DNA of 64,000 bases, taken from the NCBI RefSeq assembly GCF_013602415.1, contig NZ_WPAG02000002.1, positions 4,529,480 through 4,593,479 on the forward strand, written 5' to 3'. Under the pieces are notes generated by a model. The model was not told where the DNA came from. It was given only the letters and a program-made list of their open reading frames with translations, and did no database searches. Below, piece by piece: positions 16,219-25,700 of the stretch. Position numbers and translations under genes: made by a program. The stretch is from Rhodococcus sp. B50. GTDB lineage: Bacteria > Actinomycetota > Actinomycetes > Mycobacteriales > Mycobacteriaceae. Each line of letters begins with the position of its first letter. The first letter of the stretch is position 1.

Positions 16219-19200
16219 TCAGTCGCGACGCTGCCGGGCGATCAGTTCGCTGACGCTGATCGAGCGGCCGCTGTCGGGACCGTGGCGTCCGCGGCTGCGT
16301 GAATTCTCGTCGTTCTGCTCCTGCTGCGAGTCGTCCGCTCGTTGTTCCGATCGCTCGGCACCACCCGGGAGGGGCGGTTGCTCAGAGCCCCGGGACCGGG
16401 TGGGCAGAGGCGGACGGGGAGCACGCTGCGTGGGCGGCTGCATGCCCTGCGTGGGCGGCTGCTGCGTTCCCGGCACGGGGGGCCGGGCCGGTCCCTGTGC
16501 CGGCGGTCGCGGTCCTTCCGGCCTCGGGGGGCGCTGTGCCTCCGGGACGGAAGGTCGCTGGGGCTCCGACGCCGGGGAGCGCTGCGCTTCGGGTGCCGGC
16601 TGACGCGGTGCGTCCGGTGCGGGCCGCGGCCGCTGCGCGGAAGGCTCCCCGCCGGGCGAGGTGCGGCGCAACTGCGACAACCAGTTCTCGATAGCCTGCG
16701 GATCCCGTCCCCTACCGATGCCGGGCTCGCTCGGGCGCGGTGTCCGAGCACCCGGCACGGCCTCGGACTCGCCTGGGTCGGCAGGAGGCCGGACGAACGA
16801 CTGCGGCAGCGGCGGCGGAACCTCCCCGCGCTGACGGCGGGGGAGTGGCGGCACCGCCGACGTCGGCGACGGGTCGGATGCTCGGCTTCGGGGTGTCTCG
16901 GGGACACCGCGCTGTGTGGGATCGAGCGCACCGCGCTGTGTGGAATCGAGCGCACCGCGCTGTGTGGAATCGAGCGCACCGCGCTGTGTGGAATCGAGCG
17001 CACCGCGCTGTGGCAGCGACATGCCGTTCCGCTCGTCCACCTGCGGCCGATCCTCCGAACGACGCCGCGGTTCCGGCATCGGTCGCGACGGACGTCCCGG
17101 GGCTGCAGCGGGCGGCGCCGGACGGCTCGCCGGCGTCGGACGGCCGGTTGCGGGCGGCACCCGCTCACCGTTCCGAGGTGCGGGGGGACGACCTGCAGCG
17201 GGCGCTGCCGGGCGGACAGGGGGACGACCGGTCGCCTGGCGACGCACCGGCGGCGGCGTGAGATCGCGGAGTTTGCGCTGTTCGGCGGCCGGACGCGGCG
17301 GAGCGATCTTCGGCAGCGGCTGCGTGAGGTCGGAGCCACCCTCGAAGGCGCCGGGGAAGCGATGCGCACCGGTGGCCGCGACCGTCGCCGGACCGAACAT
17401 GCCGACGGTGATGAGCTCGGGAACGTCCTGGGGCATGAGTTCGTCGGCGAGGATGGGTTCGCCCAGGCCGATCTTCTCCTGGATGCGTTTCATCCACGCC
17501 GGAGCCCACCAGCAGTCGTCGCCGAGCAACTTCATCACGGCGGGCACGAGGAACATGCGGATGACCGTGGCGTCGATGATCAGCGCGGCGATCATGCCGA
17601 ACGCGATGTACTTCATCATCACCAGTTCGGAGAACCCGAAGGCGCCGGTGACGACGATGAGGATCAGGGCTGCCGCGGTGATGATGCGGCCGGTGTGGGC
17701 GGTACCGATGCGGATGGACTCGGTGGTGCTCGCCCCCAGCGATCTCGCCTCCACCATTCTGGAGAGCAGGAACACCTCGTAGTCGGTCGACAGGCCGTAC
17801 ACGATCGCGATGATCAGCACGAGCACCGGCGACATGATCGGTCCCGGGGTGAAATTGAGCAGCTCGGCGCCGTGGCCGTCGATGAAGATCCAGGTGAGGA
17901 TGCCGAGGGTCGAACCGAGACCCAGGGCACTCATCAACACTGCCTTGACCGGCAGCACGAGCGAGCCGAACGCCAGGAACATCAGCAGGGTCGTCAGCAG
18001 GACGACGACCACGACCATCAACGGCAGGGTGTCGAGCAGGGCTGCGATCGAGTCCTGTTCGATCGCCGGAGTGCCGCCGACGAGCACTTCGACACCCTCG
18101 GGCCATTCGGCCGCGTGCAGATACTCGATGGTGCCGGAGGACTCGTTGCGGTCGGTCAGGCCGGCCTTGAGGACACGGACGCCGTCCTTCGCAGGACCGG
18201 TGATCGTGAACTTCTCGACGAGACCGGGAGCTTCACTGGCCGTCGTGATGATCTTGTTGAGGTCGCCGCCCTCGGCACCGCGGACGACGAGCTTGACCGG
18301 TTCGGCGCGCTGGCCGGGGAACAGTTCGTCGAAGGTCTCCTGCGCGACACGCGTGGGGTGCTCGGGCGGCAGGTAGGTCTCGTTGATGCCGCCGAACTTG
18401 ATGCCGGTCAACGGCATGATGAGCAGCAGCAGGCCGATGACCGTCGGGATGGTCACCTTCATCGGGTTGACCATCACCCAGCGGCACAGGCGGCCGAGGA
18501 AGCTGTTCTCGACCTGCTCGTTCGACTGGATCTGCCCGAATCGCTTCATGCCGAACTTGTCGATGCGCTTGCCGAGGATGCTCAGGATGGCGGGCAGGAT
18601 CGTGATGGACAGCAGGGCGGCCAGCGACACCGCCGAGATCGCGCCGTAGGCGACCGACTTGAGGAAGCCCTGGGGGAAGAGCACGAGACCACCGAGACTC
18701 GTGACCACCATGGTCGCCGAGAACACCACCGTGCGGCCTGCGGTCATGACGGTACGCCGCACCGCTGCACGCGTGTCGTAGCCCTCTGCGAGCTCTTCGC
18801 GGAATCTCGACACCATGAACAGGCCGTAGTCGATCGCCAGACCCAGGCCGATCAGCGAGACGACCGGCGCGACGAACGAGTTGACCTCGGTGAAGTTGGT
18901 GATCAGCCGGACGATGCCGTTCGCCGCGATGATCGTGAGGCCGCCGGTGATCAACGGCAGCGCGGCCGCGACGACACCGCCGAAGACGAAGAACAGCAGG
19001 ATGCCCACCGCGGGGATCGCGAGGATCTCCATGCGTTTGATGTCGTTCGCCATCGTGTCGTTGAGCGCGCCGGAGATCGGCTGCAGACCGGCGAGCTGCA
19101 CGTCGACACCGTCGACGTAGAACTCGTCCTTGACGTCGCGGAAGTTGCCGGTCAACTCCGTGTCGTTCTCGCCGGCGATGGCGATCGACGCGATCGCGTG

Positions 19201-19590
19201 CTGGCGCGACGGGTCGGCCAGCGTCGGCAGCGACGGCGCGTTGTCGGTAGGCCAGTACGCGCCGTTGATCTTGAGAATTTCGTCGGGGTGCTCGGCCACC
19301 AGCGAGTTCAGGCTGTCTGTGACCTTCGCCGCGAACTCGGGATCGTCGACCGTCTTACCCTCGGGCGCCGTGTAGAGCACCAGAACGTCGCCCGCGGTGT
19401 CGCGGCCGAAGGTGCCGTCGGCGAGCTTGGCAGCGGCGACGGACTCCGAGCCGGGATCGTCCCAGCCGCTCTGGCTGAGATGATCGTTCAGGCTCAGCCC
19501 GTACCCGGCGAGCGCGAGCAACCCCGCGACCATCACCGCGATGACGGTGAAGCGCGCGCGGTAGACGAGCTCTCCCCAACGGTCGAACAC
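16219..19590 (-). CDS. mmpL3: MmpL3-like trehalose monomycolate flippase with long repeat-bearing tail
   Basis: An 1123-residue MMPL/RND transporter: 12 membrane helices with two periplasmic porter domains. The proton-relay Asp-Tyr pairs of MmpL3 are present (LAIDYGLFM near residue 252; STDYEVFLL near residue 602). The last 350 or so residues form a disordered, Pro/Arg-rich cytoplasmic tail that includes an eight-residue repeat (ALDSTQRG). It moves trehalose monomycolate to the outer leaflet for mycomembrane assembly. Synteny with Rv0206c-Rv0207c-Rv0208c supports the assignment. GTG start with GGAGAC upstream; 9 bp after the NYN gene, same strand. Confidence 0.93.
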   Translation of the reverse strand: MFDRWGELVYRARFTVIAVMVAGLLALAGYGLSLNDHLSQSGWDDPGSESVAAAKLADGTFGRDTAGDVLVLYTAPEGKTVDDPEFAAKVTDSLNSLVAEHPDEILKINGAYWPTDNAPSLPTLADPSRQHAIASIAIAGENDTELTGNFRDVKDEFYVDGVDVQLAGLQPISGALNDTMANDIKRMEILAIPAVGILLFFVFGGVVAAALPLITGGLTIIAANGIVRLITNFTEVNSFVAPVVSLIGLGLAIDYGLFMVSRFREELAEGYDTRAAVRRTVMTAGRTVVFSATMVVTSLGGLVLFPQGFLKSVAYGAISAVSLAALLSITILPAILSILGKRIDKFGMKRFGQIQSNEQVENSFLGRLCRWVMVNPMKVTIPTVIGLLLLIMPLTGIKFGGINETYLPPEHPTRVAQETFDELFPGQRAEPVKLVVRGAEGGDLNKIITTASEAPGLVEKFTITGPAKDGVRVLKAGLTDRNESSGTIEYLHAAEWPEGVEVLVGGTPAIEQDSIAALLDTLPLMVVVVVLLTTLLMFLAFGSLVLPVKAVLMSALGLGSTLGILTWIFIDGHGAELLNFTPGPIMSPVLVLIIAIVYGLSTDYEVFLLSRMVEARSLGASTTESIRIGTAHTGRIITAAALILIVVTGAFGFSELVMMKYIAFGMIAALIIDATVIRMFLVPAVMKLLGDDCWWAPAWMKRIQEKIGLGEPILADELMPQDVPELITVGMFGPATVAATGAHRFPGAFEGGSDLTQPLPKIAPPRPAAEQRKLRDLTPPPVRRQATGRPPVRPAAPAAGRPPAPRNGERVPPATGRPTPASRPAPPAAAPGRPSRPMPEPRRRSEDRPQVDERNGMSLPQRGALDSTQRGALDSTQRGALDSTQRGALDPTQRGVPETPRSRASDPSPTSAVPPLPRRQRGEVPPPLPQSFVRPPADPGESEAVPGARTPRPSEPGIGRGRDPQAIENWLSQLRRTSPGGEPSAQRPRPAPDAPRQPAPEAQRSPASEPQRPSVPEAQRPPRPEGPRPPAQGPARPPVPGTQQPPTQGMQPPTQRAPRPPLPTRSRGSEQPPLPGGAERSEQRADDSQQEQNDENSRSRGRHGPDSGRSISVSELIARQRRD
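16905..17013 (-). repeat. 24-bp tandem repeat, four and a half copies, inside mmpL3
   Basis: Units start at 16905, 16929, 16953 and 16977, with a partial copy to 17013; copies 2-4 are identical and copy 1 differs at one base. Each unit encodes eight residues (ALDSTQRG on the minus strand), so gains or losses keep the frame and only alter tail length. Confidence 0.95.
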
Positions 19591-19599
19591 GTAAGTCTC

Positions 19600-20292
19600 C
19601 TATTCGGCGACGCTCTTGCGCCCCACGAGGAGAGCAGAAAGCGGTCGGAACGGCTGCAGCCAGGCACCCTCGTCGGGCAGCGATTCCAGGCTGACGCGGG
19701 GCAGCGGTTCGCGGAACACACCGGGAATGTCCTCGAGATCGAGGAACTCGATGATCTCGGAGGTCACCGCCCAGCTGGCGTGCTCGCGGAAACCGAGCAC
19801 CGTGGTGGCGATGCCCTGCTGCGCGAGCAGCTCGAGGGGTTCACGGAAGGCCTGCCCGTCGGCGGAGGCCACCATCACACCGGCGAGACCCTCCCGGTGC
19901 CTCAGCTCGATGTGGTGCAGCATGTCGGAGTCGACATCGCTGTCCTCGTCGATCTTCGGCTTGGCGAACACCGCGAAGCCCACATTACGCAGGGCCTCGA
20001 CCCAGGGGCGGACGACGTCGGCGCTGCCCGGTGCGATGTTGGTGAATACCGTGGCCTCGGGCTCGAGGGTGGTGGAGTGCTGACGCGACAGTTCGGCGGT
20101 GCGCCCGAGCAGCCAGCGGCCGAGAGCGTCGAAGCGCGGGCGGTAGGCGGCGGTGGGCCGTCCGCCGAGAATCGCGCCGAGGCCCATGTCGAGGTTGGGT
20201 GCGTCCCAGACGAGCAGGACCTTGCGGACCGGCTCGACGCCGTCGATCGCGGAGGAGTCGGTCACGCCGGGGAGCTCTTCATGGACACTCAT
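19600..20292 (-). CDS. NYN domain protein (predicted RNase fold), Rv0207c-like
   Basis: A 230-residue protein with an NYN/PIN-like domain: VLLVWDAPNLDMG supplies the first acidic site, KIDEDSDVDSDML and VMVASADGQAF carry the further Asp residues expected in the active centre, and the remainder is a less conserved helical part. The domain class is seen in ribonucleases; activity here is inferred. Its ATG overlaps the trmB stop by 4 bp, and mmpL3 follows 9 bp later, the same order as Rv0208c-Rv0207c-Rv0206c. Confidence 0.85.
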   Translation of the reverse strand: MSVHEELPGVTDSSAIDGVEPVRKVLLVWDAPNLDMGLGAILGGRPTAAYRPRFDALGRWLLGRTAELSRQHSTTLEPEATVFTNIAPGSADVVRPWVEALRNVGFAVFAKPKIDEDSDVDSDMLHHIELRHREGLAGVMVASADGQAFREPLELLAQQGIATTVLGFREHASWAVTSEIIEFLDLEDIPGVFREPLPRVSLESLPDEGAWLQPFRPLSALLVGRKSVAE

Positions 20293-21035
20293 GCTCCGAT
20301 CTTCCCCCACACGAACTCGTTGATCGCGCTCCCCACCTGGTGTGCCTTGTCCTCGAACTTCGTGACGGGTCGCTCGAGGCTGATCGGAGCGGTGCCGGAG
20401 AACCGGGCGAGTCGCGGCTCGGCGTCGCCCACCTCGGCGATCGCTTCGGCATAGTCGGCGTGGTCGGTGGCCACGTGCAGCACTCCGCCGGGCTTCAACC
20501 GGTCGGCGATCAGCGCGAACGTCGGGGCCTGCAGGAGCCGGCGCTTGTGGTGGCGGGCCTTGGGCCACGGATCCGGGAAGAACACCCGCACCCCGGTGAG
20601 CGACTCGGTGGTGAGCATCTTCTCGAGCACCTCGACGGCGTCGCCGCGCAGGATCCGCAGATTCTCGATCGGCGCGTCGCTGTCGTAGCTGCGCTCGATG
20701 CCCTGCAGTGTCTGGGCGATGCCCGGCTTGTAGACCTCCACGGCGATGAGGTTCACCTCGGGCTCGGCCCGAGCCATGGAGAGGGCGGCGGTTCCCGTTC
20801 CGGATCCGATCTCGAGGACGAGCGGCGCGGAACGGCCGAACCACGCTTCGATGTCGAGCGGATCGTCGCCCACCTCCTTGCCGAGTTCGGGCCAACGACG
20901 GTCCCAGCACTCCTGTTGGGGGTCGGTCAGCGATCCACGGCGGGACCGGAAACTCGTCACCCTGGGGTACAGGCGGTTCCCGCGGGTCGGGCGCTCGTCG
21001 AGCGTCTCGGTGGTGTGCTGATCGGCTTCGTTCAC
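20289..21035 (-). CDS. trmB: tRNA (guanine-N7)-methyltransferase TrmB
   Basis: About 248 residues. SAM-binding motif LEIGSGTGTAALSMA, the acidic EVYKPG strand end and the TrmB signature FFPDPWPKARHHKRRL are all present, so this forms m7G46 in tRNA. The start is a GTG (complement of 21033-21035); an ATG 8 bp upstream is in another frame. First gene of the trmB-NYN-mmpL3 operon. Confidence 0.95.
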   Translation of the reverse strand: MNEADQHTTETLDERPTRGNRLYPRVTSFRSRRGSLTDPQQECWDRRWPELGKEVGDDPLDIEAWFGRSAPLVLEIGSGTGTAALSMARAEPEVNLIAVEVYKPGIAQTLQGIERSYDSDAPIENLRILRGDAVEVLEKMLTTESLTGVRVFFPDPWPKARHHKRRLLQAPTFALIADRLKPGGVLHVATDHADYAEAIAEVGDAEPRLARFSGTAPISLERPVTKFEDKAHQVGSAINEFVWGKIGA

Positions 21036-21170
21036 CCGTCCATTGTCGCGTATCTCGGGAGTGTGTGGCGGGAGTGACCTGAGGGGCCACAGTGTTTTCT
21101 CAGGGAAGCATTCGTTCCGCTGCCGACCTGCGGTCTCTCTGCCACAATCTCCGGCGACGATCGGGGGATC

Positions 21171-21770
21171 ATGACGGGGGACTTGTGGCATCGCCTCGCC
21201 GCGCAGGTCGAGCAACTCGACGCGGAGGCCGGGCGTGCCCTGCGCAGTGCGCTGGCCGGGCACGCGGCCGCGCTGCGGGTGCAGGTGGCGGGGCGCGCGG
21301 GGACGGGCCGCGAAGTCGTCGAGGCACGGGTCCGGGAATCGCTGCCCGAGGCGAGTGCCGACGCGATCGTCGTCGGAGCGGCAGTGGACACACCGGACGG
21401 TCCCGATCCGGTGCTCGACGCCGACCTCCTCGTCTACGTCGTGCCGCGTCGCCTCGACCCGGCCGTCGTGCACCCCGCCGACCGCGCCGCACTCGCGACC
21501 GTCGATCCTCGTCGCATCGTCCTCGTGGTCTCGGGCGGGGCAGCCGCCGCGGAGTGCGCCGTCGTCGCCCGCGCGACCGGCGTGGCGCCCGGGCAGGTGG
21601 TCGCCGTTCGTGCGGAGGAGCTGCTCGCAGAACTGATCGCCGCGCGTGCGGCCGTCGCCCGTGGCCTGCGTGACGAGGAGCTCGCCCGGGCCGCTGCCGG
21701 CATTCCTGCGGCTCCGCAGGTGCGGGAACTCGTCGAACACACCCTGGATGTGTCGGCGGGACCGCGGTGA
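21171..21770 (+). CDS. Conserved protein resembling a degenerate GTPase domain
   Basis: A 199-residue protein I cannot place in a named family. After a helical N-terminal part it has a strand-like DADLLVYVVPRRLDP and later RRIVLVVSGGAAAAE, which echo the switch/G4 strands of dynamin-like GTPases but with no P-loop or NKxD motif. Its last codon overlaps the start of the next gene (GTGA), so the two are translationally coupled. It occupies the position of Rv0209 between trmB and pckA. No signal peptide or membrane segment. Confidence 0.75.
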   Translation: MTGDLWHRLAAQVEQLDAEAGRALRSALAGHAAALRVQVAGRAGTGREVVEARVRESLPEASADAIVVGAAVDTPDGPDPVLDADLLVYVVPRRLDPAVVHPADRAALATVDPRRIVLVVSGGAAAAECAVVARATGVAPGQVVAVRAEELLAELIAARAAVARGLRDEELARAAAGIPAAPQVRELVEHTLDVSAGPR

Positions 21771-23152
21771 ACGAGGACGACGTCCTGCGCCGATGGAACC
21801 CGCGCGGATGGATGCGGTTGCACGAACCACCCGCGACCGGCATACGGGTCGTCGGAGTGCCCGGCTCCGGTGTGGGCGGGCTGGCATCGGAACTGCGGCA
21901 CCAGGGTGGCGTGGACATCGCGGACGACGACAGGGCTGCTGCTGATGGGCCCTCCGATCGGGCGGCGGTCACCCTCGTGGTGTTCGACCCGTCCGCCGTG
22001 ATCGGCCGGACCGAACTTGCGCTCGTGCGCGCGGCAGCCGCCGGGTCGATCGAGGTGGTCTGTGCCCTGACGGGCAGCGACCGCTACCCCGACCACCGAG
22101 CGGTGCGCGACGCCGACGTCGAGATCCTGCACCGGCACGCACCCTGGCTGCCGCGCGTCGTGGTGCTGCCCGTTTCCGCCGAGGCCGCGCGGCGGGCCCG
22201 CGAGCACGAGGCGAGCGAGGCCCTTCGGCAGACCGTGCTCGCCGGTTCGGGGATCGTCGAGCTGCGGGACGTCCTGGCCGCCGCCGTCCGGTCGTCGCAC
22301 GACCCGCGACGGGTGCGCACAGCGCTCGTCGCCGCCACGCGACCGATGATCGGTGAGGAGATGGAGCGTCTGAGGACGGAGGACGACGAAGCGGACCTCC
22401 GCACGGAACGTTCCCGCCTCATCACCGCCGCACCACCCGCGACCTCCGGTCCCGACCTGCGCCGACTGCAGGTGACGCTCGCGCACGAGGTCGCAGTGCG
22501 GGTGCGAACGGCATCCACCGAGGCGGTCGAGGTGCTCGAGACCGCGGGTGGGGACGCGGTGGTCGCGACGATCGACGCCCACATCGACGACCTGCGTGCG
22601 CGGCTCACCGACGAGATGACCCGGATCGCACCGGGGACACCCGGCCCGGAAGCCACGCGCACGTTCCGCCCACCCGAGACCGCGCGGTCGATGGAGGACA
22701 CGCTGACGGTGGTGTTCGGCGCGTCGGCGGGTGCGGGTCTCGGCAGGCTGCTCGTCACCCCGTTCGGGAATCTGCCGGGCTGGATGTCGCTGGTGGTCGC
22801 GATCGCGTGCGCGGTGCCGGCGGCGGGCTGGCTGATGCGGGTCCGCAGGCGTATCGCGTACCGGGAACGGATGCGCCGGTGGATCGCCGAGGAGCTCGCC
22901 ACCGTGCGCGCGGAGCTCGACAGCTGGATCCGCACCCGCATCCACGAGGCGGAATTGCAGTCCGCCGCGCTTGCGGCCGCCACCCGTGACCGGCACGCGA
23001 CCCGCGTGCGCGAGCGCATCGCGGCGATCGACGCGGAGATCACCCGCCGCCGCGGGGAACGACGCGCCCGCATTGCGGCATGCGAACGCGACCTCGCCGT
23101 GCTCGGACGCGACTCGGAACCGCGGGATGCCGGGGTGCGTCGAACCGGATAG
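21767..23152 (+). CDS. Dynamin-like protein lacking GTP-binding residues
   Basis: A 461-residue protein. The N-terminal third reads like a dynamin-like GTPase domain (VVGVPGSGVGG where a P-loop GxxxxGK[ST] is expected, residues about 27-38; CALTGSDRYPDHR where TKxDxYP would be; VVVLPVSAEAA after it), but both nucleotide-contacting lysines are missing. A middle helical region, a hydrophobic hairpin at about residues 308-362 and an Arg-rich coiled coil to the end follow, as in membrane-bound bacterial dynamins. Predicted to bind membrane without hydrolysing GTP. Positional counterpart of Rv0210. Confidence 0.7.
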   Translation: MNEDDVLRRWNPRGWMRLHEPPATGIRVVGVPGSGVGGLASELRHQGGVDIADDDRAAADGPSDRAAVTLVVFDPSAVIGRTELALVRAAAAGSIEVVCALTGSDRYPDHRAVRDADVEILHRHAPWLPRVVVLPVSAEAARRAREHEASEALRQTVLAGSGIVELRDVLAAAVRSSHDPRRVRTALVAATRPMIGEEMERLRTEDDEADLRTERSRLITAAPPATSGPDLRRLQVTLAHEVAVRVRTASTEAVEVLETAGGDAVVATIDAHIDDLRARLTDEMTRIAPGTPGPEATRTFRPPETARSMEDTLTVVFGASAGAGLGRLLVTPFGNLPGWMSLVVAIACAVPAAGWLMRVRRRIAYRERMRRWIAEELATVRAELDSWIRTRIHEAELQSAALAAATRDRHATRVRERIAAIDAEITRRRGERRARIAACERDLAVLGRDSEPRDAGVRRTG

Positions 23153-23189
23153 GAGCGATCCGGCAACCGCCCGGGTCGGAAAGGAAACG

Positions 23190-23570
23190 ATGGCCGAACT
23201 CGCCGGCGGATCGGGCGGAGCGCCCCAGCCGTTCACCGATCCGTTCGATCCTTCCGTGTTCGATCCGTCCGAGGTGGCCACCTGGGCCGATGTCCTCGAT
23301 CCGACCACCGACCTCGACGGCGACGGTGTTGCCGAGACGGTGGTCGCCGACAGCGAGCGCTGGGGAGGCGGCGGCGACTGGGGCGACGGCCTCGTGGTCG
23401 CCACCGACACCGATCTCGACGGCAGCAGCGACCGCCTGTCGGTGATCGCGGACGACGGTCGCTACGGAGTGTGGGAATACTGTCGCGAGCTGGACGGATC
23501 GGGTCGCTGGAGCCGTCTCGACACAGGTAGCCTGGAATACGACGTACACCACGGAGACGGGTCGAAGTGA
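23190..23570 (+). CDS. Small acidic protein with two calcium-loop-like repeats
   Basis: A 126-residue acidic protein. Two segments, DLDGDGVAETVV and DTDLDGSSDRLSV, follow the D-x-D-G-D-G pattern of dockerin/thrombospondin-type calcium loops, each followed by a V-V-A-D or similar strand. No signal peptide is evident. The family is not one I can name with certainty. The ATG has GGAAAGGA upstream, and the gene starts 37 bp after the dynamin-like gene, likely in one transcript. Confidence 0.7.
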   Translation: MAELAGGSGGAPQPFTDPFDPSVFDPSEVATWADVLDPTTDLDGDGVAETVVADSERWGGGGDWGDGLVVATDTDLDGSSDRLSVIADDGRYGVWEYCRELDGSGRWSRLDTGSLEYDVHHGDGSK

Positions 23571-23847
23571 TCCATCTCCGGCTGCGTAGCAGGGGGAGGG
23601 GACGGTATTGTGCGCACGCTCTGAATCGTTTCTGTGAGATTTCCGACCGGCCCCGAGTGACGCCGGTCGGCCTTCCGACGTTAACCTCTATGAAAAGGAC
23701 ATCCGGCGCCTACTTCGCCTGTTCGGCCACGGACGACGTAGGTGGTACCCCTGCCGAGAGGGGAAAGCCCGGGTCTGCCATCATCTGCACCGACAAGTGC
23801 AGGTCGGAGGCGGGATCCGGTTCCGGGCACACCCCAGGAGAGTTTTG
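23571..23847. other. pckA upstream region
   Basis: 277 bp without a gene. It holds a 9-bp perfect hairpin (CCGACCGGC 23643-23651 with GCCGGTCGG 23662-23670), which may end the upstream transcript although no T-run follows, and a CTGCAC/GTGCAG inverted repeat (23785-23802) about 50 bp before the pckA start. The latter could be an operator or leader hairpin. No known riboswitch was recognised. AGGAG at 23836-23840 is the pckA ribosome site. Confidence 0.5.
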
Positions 23848-25680
23848 ATGACCTCAGCGACCATTCCCGGTTTGAACGGTACCGACGACAAGCTCCCGAC
23901 CCAGCATGCCGAGTTGCTTGCCTGGGTCCAGGAGATTGCCGAGCTCACCCAGCCCGATCGTGTCGTATGGGCCGACGGCTCCGATGAGGAATGGGACCGT
24001 CTGACCTCTCTGCTGGTGGAGGCCGGGACCTTCACTCGCTTGAACGACGAGAAGAAGCCCAACTCGTTCCTCGCGAACTCGGATCCGTCCGACGTCGCCC
24101 GTGTCGAGTCGCGCACCTTCATCTGCTCGAAGAACGAGATCGACGCGGGCCCGACCAACAACTGGGTCGACCCCGACGAGATGCGCGCCACGATGACCGA
24201 GCTGTACCGCGGCAGCATGCGCGGACGCACCCTGTACGTCGTGCCGTTCTGCATGGGCCCGCTCGGAGCCGACGACCCGAAGCTCGGCGTCGAGCTCACC
24301 GACTCGGAGTACGTCGTCGTCTCGATGCGCATCATGACCCGCATGGGCACCGCGGCTCTCGAGAAGCTCGGTACCGACCGTCCGTTCGTCAAGGCTCTGC
24401 ACTCGGTGGGTGCGCCGCTCGAGGCCGGACAGCAGGATGTCCCGTGGCCGTGCAACGACACCAAGTACATCACCCACTTCCCCGAGACCCGTGAGATCTG
24501 GAGCTTCGGTTCCGGCTACGGCGGCAACGCCCTGCTCGGCAAGAAGTGCTACTCGCTGCGTATCGCGTCGGCGATGGCCCACGACGAGGGCTGGCTCGCC
24601 GAGCACATGCTGATCCTCAAGCTCATTTCCCCCGAGGACAAGGCCTACTACGTCGCCGCGGCATTCCCGTCGGCGTGCGGCAAGACCAACCTCGCGATGA
24701 TCCAGCCGACCATCCCCGGCTGGCGTGCCGAGACCCTCGGCGACGACATCGCGTGGATGCGTTTCGGCAAGGACGGCCGTCTCTACGCCGTCAACCCGGA
24801 GTTCGGCTTCTTCGGCGTCGCCCCGGGCACCAGCGCGGATTCGAACCCGAACGCGATGGCCACCATCGAGGCCGGCAACACCATCTACACCAACGTCGCG
24901 AAGACCGACGACGGCGACATCTGGTGGGAGGGCATCGGCGGCGAGACCCCGGCGCACCTCACCGACTGGCTGGGCAACGACTGGACCCCCGAGTCCGGCA
25001 CCAACGCCGCGCACCCGAACTCGCGCTACTGCACCCCGATGTCGCAGTGCCCGATCCTCGCTCCCGAGTGGGACGACCCGCAGGGTGTGCCGATCTCGGC
25101 GATCCTGTTCGGCGGACGCCGCAAGACGACGGTGCCCCTCGTGAGCCAGTCCTTCGACTGGCAGCACGGCACCTTCCTCGGCGCGACCCTGTCGTCCGAG
25201 CAGACCGCCGCGGCCGAGGGCAAGGTCGGTAGCGTCCGTCGCGACCCGATGGCGATGCTGCCGTTCCTCGGCTACAACGCCGGCGACTACCTGAATCACT
25301 GGATCACGCTCGGCAAGAACGCCGACGAGGACAAGCTGCCGAAGATCTTCTACGTCAACTGGTTCCGTCGCGGCGACGACGGCCGCTTCCTGTGGCCCGG
25401 TTTCGGTGAGAACTCGCGCGTGCTCAAGTGGATCGTCGACCGCATCGAGCACAAGGGCGGCGCGCAGTCCACGCCGATCGGCTACGTTCCCACCGCCGCC
25501 GACCTCACGCTCGACGGTCTCGATGTCGAGCCCGCCGACGTCGACGAGGCCTTGAAGGTCGACGTCGACGAGTGGAAGGCCGAGATCGACGGCATCGCCG
25601 AGTGGTTCGACTTCCTCGGTGAGAAGGTGCCCTCGGGCATCCGCGACGAGTTCGAGGCCCTGAAGCAGCGCCTGGGCTGA
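23848..25680 (+). CDS. pckA: GTP-dependent phosphoenolpyruvate carboxykinase
   Basis: A 610-residue cytosolic enzyme of the GTP class. It interconverts oxaloacetate + GTP with PEP + CO2 + GDP. The kinase P-loop FPSACGKTN contains the reactive Cys277; GDDIAWMRF and [14 protein letters not shown] are the metal and PEP-binding segments, and [10 protein letters not shown] the nucleotide/arginine contact. ATG at 23848 with AGGAG 7 bp upstream. Codon use is strongly biased as for a highly expressed gene. Corresponds to Rv0211; the gene order trmB...pckA is conserved. Ended by a 13-bp hairpin. Confidence 0.97.
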   Translation: MTSATIPGLNGTDDKLPTQHAELLAWVQEIAELTQPDRVVWADGSDEEWDRLTSLLVEAGTFTRLNDEKKPNSFLANSDPSDVARVESRTFICSKNEIDAGPTNNWVDPDEMRATMTELYRGSMRGRTLYVVPFCMGPLGADDPKLGVELTDSEYVVVSMRIMTRMGTAALEKLGTDRPFVKALHSVGAPLEAGQQDVPWPCNDTKYITHFPETREIWSFGSGYGGNALLGKKCYSLRIASAMAHDEGWLAEHMLILKLISPEDKAYYVAAAFPSACGKTNLAMIQPTIPGWRAETLGDDIAWMRFGKDGRLYAVNPEFGFFGVAPGTSADSNPNAMATIEAGNTIYTNVAKTDDGDIWWEGIGGETPAHLTDWLGNDWTPESGTNAAHPNSRYCTPMSQCPILAPEWDDPQGVPISAILFGGRRKTTVPLVSQSFDWQHGTFLGATLSSEQTAAAEGKVGSVRRDPMAMLPFLGYNAGDYLNHWITLGKNADEDKLPKIFYVNWFRRGDDGRFLWPGFGENSRVLKWIVDRIEHKGGAQSTPIGYVPTAADLTLDGLDVEPADVDEALKVDVDEWKAEIDGIAEWFDFLGEKVPSGIRDEFEALKQRLG

Positions 25681-25700
25681 TTCGGTCCTGTCACAGCAGA

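Noticed and set aside
16342-20454. A 1370-codon plus-strand open frame opposite mmpL3 and the NYN gene
   Set aside because: Composition is that of antisense GC-rich DNA (Arg, His, Gln, Asp), and the minus-strand genes carry clear motifs and synteny.
23571-23847. Riboswitch or structured RNA in the pckA leader
   Set aside because: Hairpins are present, but none has the conserved core of a known class.
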